From: JAFMDF01 sp039024375
GTDB lineage: Bacteria; Bacteroidota; Bacteroidia; Chitinophagales; Saprospiraceae
Direction: 5' to 3'
DNA length: 21,475 nt
Assembly (NCBI GenBank): GCA_039024375.1
Contig: JBCCQK010000078.1
Coordinates: 1 to 21,475, forward strand
This document shows, piece after piece, positions 15,936 through 21,475 of the stretch (position 1 is the stretch's first letter; each line of letters opens with the position of its first letter). The translations under genes and the position numbers were made by a program. The notes under the pieces were generated by a model. That model saw nothing but the letters and a program-made list of their open reading frames with translations. It was not told the origin of the DNA and made no database searches.

Positions 15936-18900
15936 ATGATAACCTTTACTATTAATTCATCTACATCCAGTAGATACTGGAAAATGCTATGCCTATTTAT
16001 AGCCATTCTTAGTCTTTCTGCGTATTCTCTAAGTGCGCAAGAATGTATTTTGGGGGAGGAAGAAGTACTAGCTAAATGGGATTTTAATTCCAATACGGAG
16101 GCTTGTAATGGCCTGACTCCTAGCAAAAGAAGATTTTGGAACGCCCGTAAAGCCCTAGTCTTAGACGGGGCGAATACTTATTGTCCTAACATAAACACGG
16201 GGTGTGGGCAAGCTATTTTTAGTGGGCATGGCTTTGGCAATACTAATGATTTTGCCAACGGTGTTTGTCTAGCAGGGTTTAATGGGGGGCGTTGGATTTG
16301 GCCCTATAACCACGCTACAGATTGGGACCCCAATAGTACTACTTTTAACCCCGAAGCGGCAACGCTTTATGCCCGATACACTTTTCCTGCTGGGCAACCT
16401 GGTGTTTTGCAAGGATTTGCCTCCACTTTAGTCTCCAGAGGAGCAGCAGATGGCAGTGTCCAGTTTGAAAAACAAGGGGTGGCCGTTTACAGAAATGGAG
16501 CATTAATTTATTCGACAGAAGTTGCTCTAAACACAGGAAATACGGGAACTTTATTAGATTTCCCATTTCCCGCCACCAGCGAATTCAAAACTGACGGGTC
16601 GGCAGCCGTCGAATTTGAAGTTCGATTTGCCATGATTCACCGTCTTCGAGGTGGTTTGTCTGGCTTTGATGATTTTTGTATCCGAGGTATTTGTGGTGCA
16701 GGCGGTGGCGCTGATGTAGCAGCAAGCCCTTCTACTTGTGCACCCGATGCTACTAATAATGGCTCAATAACCATTTCTGAATTTGCTGCTGGTGAAAAAT
16801 ATGACTATAATTTAGGTACCACTTACACAGGCAGTAAAACTTTCGCTACGGCCGATGCTATTCCTACAGATGGGATTATCGTAGATACCATTAGTGTGAA
16901 AGCCATGTCAACGGATTACACCATTCGGGTTTTTAGAGAAGACTGTCATCAAGATGTAACCGTTACCATGCCACCTACTTTCTGCCCTTATAATTGTGAT
17001 TTTCCAGATGCTACGGTAGCCGTAACCCAAGCCACTTGTAACGGAGCAATCGGGAATAACGATGCACGAATTGACCTAACGGGCATTTCCGATGCTACTA
17101 GAATTGGCATGTCCGTTGGTCAAACCTATACGGGGCCAGATTTTGCTGGAGCCACCGACTTGGCAGGTGCCAGCACCTATGCTTTTGAAAATCTAGATAA
17201 TCCAACTTGTAAAGAGTATTATACCATCCGTATCTTTAATGGTGCTGATGGCGAACCTGATTTATGTGTCAAGACATTTACCGTCGTCTTGGATGAGGTT
17301 TCTTGTAATGGCTGTTTGATTGCCTGCGCAGAAATTGTCGGTGCCCAATCGGTGGATACTGTTTCAACCGATGATATAGGAAAGGGGGAATTATGTGTAG
17401 ATAATGGAAATATTGATTTAGAATTAACCAAAACTGTGACCCCTAATGCTGGGATTACCTGTCCCGATGAAACCGAATTCACTTGGACCGTAACGGTATC
17501 TAATGTGGGCGATATTACCGCTACGGATGTAGTAGTTTTTGAAAATTTAGCCGCCGGATTATCCGCAGATAACATTACCACTACTCAAGGAACTTTCAAT
17601 GGTTTTGGAGATTGGAAGGTAGATAGCTTAGCACCAAATGCCTCCGCTACCTTGACTTTTACGTCCAAAGCAGTAGCTGCGGGGACTTACGAAAATTGTG
17701 CGTATGTTTCCAATGCATTGCCAAATAATGATATAGACTCTTCTCCCGATAATGATAATACGGCCAACGAAGATGATGACGCCTGTGCGACCATTACGGT
17801 AACTGGACCTAGTTTACCAACCGTAAGCAAAGAGTTTAGTCCTTTTACAACTAGACCTAATTCGCCTTCGACGCTAATTATAAGACTTTTTAATAATGAT
17901 ACCGTACCCATTGTCTTGACGCAGGACTTTGTCGATGTCCTACCGAATGACCCCGCTCAAATGACGGTTGCCCCTGACCCTAAAATTAATACGCTATTAA
18001 GTGGTGTTACGGCTACCCCTGGTGCCAGTAGTATTACCGTAGCCTCTGGAACCGTTTTATTACCAGGCTTAAATTTATTAGAAGTTGATGTAGTAGCAGC
18101 TACGCCAGGTCTTTACTGTAACGTAATTGGGATTGGTGATTTAGCTACTTCGGCTTGTACCAACGTGGACTCGGTAGTAGGTTGTTTAGAAGTGGGGGAT
18201 TTTGTCGTGACGCCTTTATTATCTAAAAGTTTTGATAAAGAAATTGTAGAAGTGGGCGACCAAGCTAATCTAACCATTTTTATAGAAAATAGAAACCCAA
18301 CAGCCTTTAATGTAGTCATGGATTTTATGGATGTAATGCCCAGCGGATTGACTCTAGCTGGTGCAATGTCTGGAACTTGTCCGTCGATTACTGACTTTGG
18401 AGGTGATTCTCTTACGGTCGGAATAGCATCTGGGGCAATGATACCCCCTGGAGGCTGTACAATTATTGTACCTGTGACTGCTAATATAGCCAAAGATTAT
18501 TGTAATGTCATTGACCAAAATGAATTGGTGGTTACGGGTACTGCCAATGGTATTACCGAAATGATTGGTAATAGAACGTTAGCTAAAGCAACAATTACCG
18601 CCGTAAACAATCCCATTTTTGACCTTGCTTTAAAGAAAACTTTAGCAAGTGGACAAGCAGATACTACTACCGTAGGCTCTACTGTTACCTACGACATAAC
18701 GATTTACAATCAAGGAACCGCCGAGGCAACCGCCATTAATGTAACCGATTACATTCCAAACGGATTGGAATTGGTGACTGGTGGTGCGTGGGAGCTATCA
18801 GGGGGTAATGCCATTTTAGTTAATCCCATTCCAACTTTAGTGGCAGGTGCGGACACGACCATTCAAATTCAATTTACCATTGATGTCAATTACACGGGTA

Positions 18901-21475
18901 CTTCCATCACGAATACGGCCGAAATTACTGCGGCGACGGGTGGTACAGATAAGGATAGTACCCCGGATAATATTGATAACAACGATAAAGGTGGAAAACC
19001 CCAAACACCTACTGACGATAATATTTTTGGTAATGCTATGTTACCGGGGGGGGCACCGCAAGACGAAAATGGCCTCACGGATGAAGATGATGCCGACCCA
19101 GCGATTATTTATTTAAAAACAGAAACCGTAGAAAATTGTGCCGTCGTCTTAAGCTTAGACCCACAAGATTGTAATACGAGTGATAATACATACAGTGTAA
19201 ATGGCCGCATTAATTTCTCTAATGCACCCACAACTGGAGATTTACTTGTGGTAGTTGATGGCGATACTACCCAGACTTTTAATGCGCCATTTACTTCCCC
19301 CCAAAGTATAATTTTAACAGGACTAAATTCGGATGGACAAAACCATACCGTTGTTACCCAATTTACGGATGACCGTAGTTGTCAAACCAGCATGATGTAC
19401 ACCGCCCCAAGTCCTTGTTTAGCTACTTCTACTTGTAGCGTTTCTGCTACCGTAAACGCAGGAACTTGTGACTCTGCTACGAATACCTACGATGTGACTG
19501 GTGACATCACCTTCACAAATGCACCTGCCACGGGTACGCTGACCGTGGCCATTGGTGGCTTTCAACAAACTTTTGCAGCACCTTTTACCGCTCCCCAGGC
19601 ATACACGCTAACTGGTTTAGTGGCAGATGGTAGTAATCATACGGTTTCGGTTAGCTTTAGTGATGAAGTGGCTTGTTCTTATGTCGAAAGTTACGTTGCG
19701 CCAGGTGGTTGTGACCCCATTGCTTGTGGGGCTACCTTATCTATTACACCAGGTGCTTGTGATACAGGAACCAATACTTTCGACCTTACAGGTTCAGTAA
19801 CCTTTTCCAATGCGCCAAGTACTGGCACTTTAGTCGTAGAAGTTGGCGGGGACACCGTAACTTTTGCGGCCCCCTTTACTTCTCCCCAAGCATTTACCCT
19901 CAACGATTTAATTGCGAATGGACAAATGGGGCAAGCTACTGCTTATTTCTCTGATGATGTGGGCTGCACGGCTACGGCTAACTTTGATGCTCCCGATGCT
20001 TGTAGTTCCAGTGTTTGTGCGGTATCTATGGATTTAAGTCCATCTCCTTGTGCAGATAATATGTATGTGTTAAGTGGTTCGGTGAACTTTGTCAATCCTC
20101 CAACTACTGGAACACTTACTATCCGAGAGGGAGGAACGATTTACTTAGACTTACCGCTCCCCTTAAATAGCCCGCTAAACTTTACGATTCCTGGTTTACC
20201 AGCCGATAGTGCAAATCATACGTTACAAGTCTCTTTTTCCGATGATTTAGCTTGTACCAACGATTTTACTTACAGGGCACCAGGTTCTTGTTCGGGTAGT
20301 TGTTCCTTATCAGGTACGGTAGCCGATATTTCCTGTAGAGATAATGGAACGGACGCAGATGCAAATGACGATTATACCATTTTTAGTCTAAATCCAACAG
20401 GTACTAATTTGGGCAGCAGTTATAGTGTGACCTCCGATGCAGGAACGGTTTATCGGTTATCGGGAGCAGCGGCAACGAATGTTCCTTACGGAACGGTTAC
20501 TATTTTCCGACTGCCTAATGGTTCTGCGGATGGAACAGATAAAATGGTTAATATTATAGACGATGCCAGTCCAGAATGTACGGTTGGGCCATTAACGATT
20601 ACTGCACCTATTTCCTGTTCTTGTGCCTTGATTGAAAATACCATTGATACGGCTATTTGTAGTAATGAAACGTATTTGTTTGATGGTCAAAATTTAACTA
20701 CTGCGGGTACTTACCGAGATACGGTTTTAACGGCGTTAAATTGTGATTCCATCGTTATTTTGAATTTGGCTATCCTACCAACCGTAGAAACACCAGTTAC
20801 AGAAGAAATCTGCCAAGGCGACAGTTATACTTTTAATAGCCAAGACTTGACCACCGCAGGTACCTATCGAGACACGATGACGGCGGCTAGCGGTTGTGAT
20901 TCGGTGGTTGTTTTAACCTTGAATATCCTAGATACCGTACAGACACCAATCAGCCAAGAAATCTGTGCGAGTGGTTCTTATAATTTTAATAATCAAGACT
21001 TAACCGTAGCTGGTACTTATCGAGATACCATGACTGCAGCAAACGGTTGTGATTCTTTCATTGTCTTGACTTTAAATGTGATTGATGCTTTAGAGACAAA
21101 TCTCAATGAGGCGATTTGTAATGGCGATAGTTACACTTTCGATGGACAAGCATTGACCACCGCAGGTACCTATCGAGACACGATGACGGCAGCTAGCGGT
21201 TGTGATTCTATTTTGATTTTAAATTTAAGTATTCTAAATCCTGTGCAAACGGACTTAAACGAGGCTATTTGTCAGGGAGAAACTTATACTTTTAACGGAC
21301 AAGATTTAAGTGCAGCAGGTACTTATCGAGATACGATGACGGGTAGTAATACTTGTGATTCCGTTATTGTGCTGACTCTATCTATTTTAGATACCGTTCA
21401 GACACTAATCAGCGAAACTATCTGTGAAGGGGAAACTTATACTTTCGACAGTCAAAATTTGACCACCGCAGGAAC
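15936..21475 (+). CDS. Giant multidomain adhesin-like protein (runs off right edge)
   Basis: Open from the ATG at 15936 to the window end, 1846 codons. The signal peptide is WKMLCLFIAILSLSAYSLSA, then QECILGEE. Residues ~40-250 form a unique domain with Cys pairs and W-rich stretches (GGRWIWPYNHATDWDPN). Two Cys-rich sandwich domains (~260-455) resemble the penultimate domain of the upstream protein. Four DUF11-like domains start near residues 491, 627, 758 and 894. The last carries Asp-rich loops (DKDSTPDNIDNNDKG, DENGLTDEDDADP) that fit calcium binding. Four ~97-residue Cys-bounded repeats follow (19137-20300), then a module like the Ig modules of the upstream gene (DANDDYTIF...GSADG), then 51-residue repeats to the edge. 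This is a typical Bacteroidota surface-adhesin layout, presumably secreted by the type IX system with its sorting domain outside the window. It is probably co-transcribed with the gene 30 bp upstream. Confidence 0.88.
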   Translation, partial: MITFTINSSTSSRYWKMLCLFIAILSLSAYSLSAQECILGEEEVLAKWDFNSNTEACNGLTPSKRRFWNARKALVLDGANTYCPNINTGCGQAIFSGHGFGNTNDFANGVCLAGFNGGRWIWPYNHATDWDPNSTTFNPEAATLYARYTFPAGQPGVLQGFASTLVSRGAADGSVQFEKQGVAVYRNGALIYSTEVALNTGNTGTLLDFPFPATSEFKTDGSAAVEFEVRFAMIHRLRGGLSGFDDFCIRGICGAGGGADVAASPSTCAPDATNNGSITISEFAAGEKYDYNLGTTYTGSKTFATADAIPTDGIIVDTISVKAMSTDYTIRVFREDCHQDVTVTMPPTFCPYNCDFPDATVAVTQATCNGAIGNNDARIDLTGISDATRIGMSVGQTYTGPDFAGATDLAGASTYAFENLDNPTCKEYYTIRIFNGADGEPDLCVKTFTVVLDEVSCNGCLIACAEIVGAQSVDTVSTDDIGKGELCVDNGNIDLELTKTVTPNAGITCPDETEFTWTVTVSNVGDITATDVVVFENLAAGLSADNITTTQGTFNGFGDWKVDSLAPNASATLTFTSKAVAAGTYENCAYVSNALPNNDIDSSPDNDNTANEDDDACATITVTGPSLPTVSKEFSPFTTRPNSPSTLIIRLFNNDTVPIVLTQDFVDVLPNDPAQMTVAPDPKINTLLSGVTATPGASSITVASGTVLLPGLNLLEVDVVAATPGLYCNVIGIGDLATSACTNVDSVVGCLEVGDFVVTPLLSKSFDKEIVEVGDQANLTIFIENRNPTAFNVVMDFMDVMPSGLTLAGAMSGTCPSITDFGGDSLTVGIASGAMIPPGGCTIIVPVTANIAKDYCNVIDQNELVVTGTANGITEMIGNRTLAKATITAVNNPIFDLALKKTLASGQADTTTVGSTVTYDITIYNQGTAEATAINVTDYIPNGLELVTGGAWELSGGNAILVNPIPTLVAGADTTIQIQFTIDVNYTGTSITNTAEITAATGGTDKDSTPDNIDNNDKGGKPQTPTDDNIFGNAMLPGGAPQDENGLTDEDDADPAIIYLKTETVENCAVVLSLDPQDCNTSDNTYSVNGRINFSNAPTTGDLLVVVDGDTTQTFNAPFTSPQSIILTGLNSDGQNHTVVTQFTDDRSCQTSMMYTAPSPCLATSTCSVSATVNAGTCDSATNTYDVTGDITFTNAPATGTLTVAIGGFQQTFAAPFTAPQAYTLTGLVADGSNHTVSVSFSDEVACSYVESYVAPGGCDPIACGATLSITPGACDTGTNTFDLTGSVTFSNAPSTGTLVVEVGGDTVTFAAPFTSPQAFTLNDLIANGQMGQATAYFSDDVGCTATANFDAPDACSSSVCAVSMDLSPSPCADNMYVLSGSVNFVNPPTTGTLTIREGGTIYLDLPLPLNSPLNFTIPGLPADSANHTLQVSFSDDLACTNDFTYRAPGSCSGSCSLSGTVADISCRDNGTDADANDDYTIFSLNPTGTNLGSSYSVTSDAGTVYRLSGAAATNVPYGTVTIFRLPNGSADGTDKMVNIIDDASPECTVGPLTITAPISCSCALIENTIDTAICSNETYLFDGQNLTTAGTYRDTVLTALNCDSIVILNLAILPTVETPVTEEICQGDSYTFNSQDLTTAGTYRDTMTAASGCDSVVVLTLNILDTVQTPISQEICASGSYNFNNQDLTVAGTYRDTMTAANGCDSFIVLTLNVIDALETNLNEAICNGDSYTFDGQALTTAGTYRDTMTAASGCDSILILNLSILNPVQTDLNEAICQGETYTFNGQDLSAAGTYRDTMTGSNTCDSVIVLTLSILDTVQTLISETICEGETYTFDSQNLTTAG
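19137..20300 (+). repeat. Four tandem ~291-297-bp coding repeats
   Basis: The Cys codons that open the units are at 19137, 19434, 19725 and 20016, giving spacings of 297, 291 and 291 bp. Each unit has the pattern C-x(n)-C...YxVxGxxxFxNxPxTGxLxV...FxAPFTSPQxxxLxxLxxxGxxHTxxxxFSDDxxC. They are beta-rich domains, probably disulfide-bridged. Confidence 0.8.
20640..21475 (+). repeat. Perfectly phased 153-bp coding repeats (51 residues), six in view
   Basis: The first conserved Cys codon of each unit is at 20658, 20811, 20964, 21117, 21270 and 21423, exactly 153 bp apart five times. The unit reads ICxGxxYTFxxQxLTTAGTYRDTMTAxxGCDSxxxLxLxIL. Units 2 and 4 are nearly identical in DNA over 56 bp (20847-20902 against 21153-21208, one mismatch). 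The array continues past the window edge. Confidence 0.9.

Noticed and set aside
15890..15940. Possible single gene split by a stop or frameshift between the two plus-strand giants
   Set aside because: The second gene has its own ATG and a clear signal peptide, and the first ends after a complete DUF11 domain, so two genes are more likely.
17219..18493. Long minus-strand frames (120, 74 and 126 codons)
   Set aside because: They lie inside the DUF11-like part of the plus-strand giant gene and have Val/Ser/Thr-rich shadow composition.
20640..21475. Regular repeats suggesting a CRISPR-like array
   Set aside because: The period is 153 bp, a multiple of three, the frame stays open, and the translated unit is a known type of Bacteroidota surface repeat.
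1..21475. tRNA, rRNA, transposase, phage, toxin-antitoxin or restriction genes
   Set aside because: I looked on both strands and found no supporting motif for any of these.

Overview
The window looks like a chromosome segment of a marine-type member of the Bacteroidota, most likely class Saprospiria (Lewinella/Haliscomenobacter/Saprospira relatives). This rests on several signs. There are very long Sec-exported proteins built from Ig-like, cadherin-like, DUF11, discoidin-like and short 'C-x-G-x-x-Y-x-F' repeats. Most genes have A/T-rich leaders without Shine-Dalgarno sites. There is a YD-repeat lipoprotein, and the non-coding gaps are long and AT-rich. No rRNA, tRNA, CRISPR array, transposase or phage gene was seen. 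The taxonomic call is inference from protein style, not from a marker gene.

Layout. Bases 1-1635 (minus) hold the N-terminal 545 codons of a tandem cadherin/Ig-like repeat protein that runs off the left edge. Bases 2038-3987 and 4754-6676 (minus) are two full-length paralogues of a secreted protein family. Each ends in one cadherin-like domain, an Asp-rich calcium-type motif and a short basic tail. Bases 7454-11032 form a metabolic island: a zinc alcohol dehydrogenase and a cytochrome P450 on the minus strand, divergent from an AraC-type regulator. Bases 11038-11799 (minus) encode a YD-repeat lipoprotein that converges on the regulator with a 5-bp gap. Bases 12858-15905 and 15936-21475 (plus) are two closely spaced giant surface-protein genes; the second is open at the right edge with 1846 codons in view.

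How the parts may work together. The repeat proteins look like exported adhesin or matrix components, probably handled by the type IX secretion system, but no C-terminal sorting domain is visible in the three complete ones. The two plus-strand genes share domain types and are 30 bp apart, so they are probably one transcription unit. The P450/ADH/AraC trio resembles loci of marine Bacteroidota in which a P450 oxidatively demethylates 6-O-methyl-D-galactose from red-algal polysaccharide and an ADH handles the released product. That substrate is inferred from gene content and family resemblance only. The ferredoxin and reductase such a P450 needs are not in the window.

The least explained part is the roughly 1-kb gap before the plus-strand adhesin genes. 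It carries a series of strong hairpins, including a 15-bp long-range stem enclosing two more hairpins (12679-12792), with a competing local fold of its 5' arm. A second unusual element is a compound inverted repeat between the P450 and ADH genes (8689-8764).
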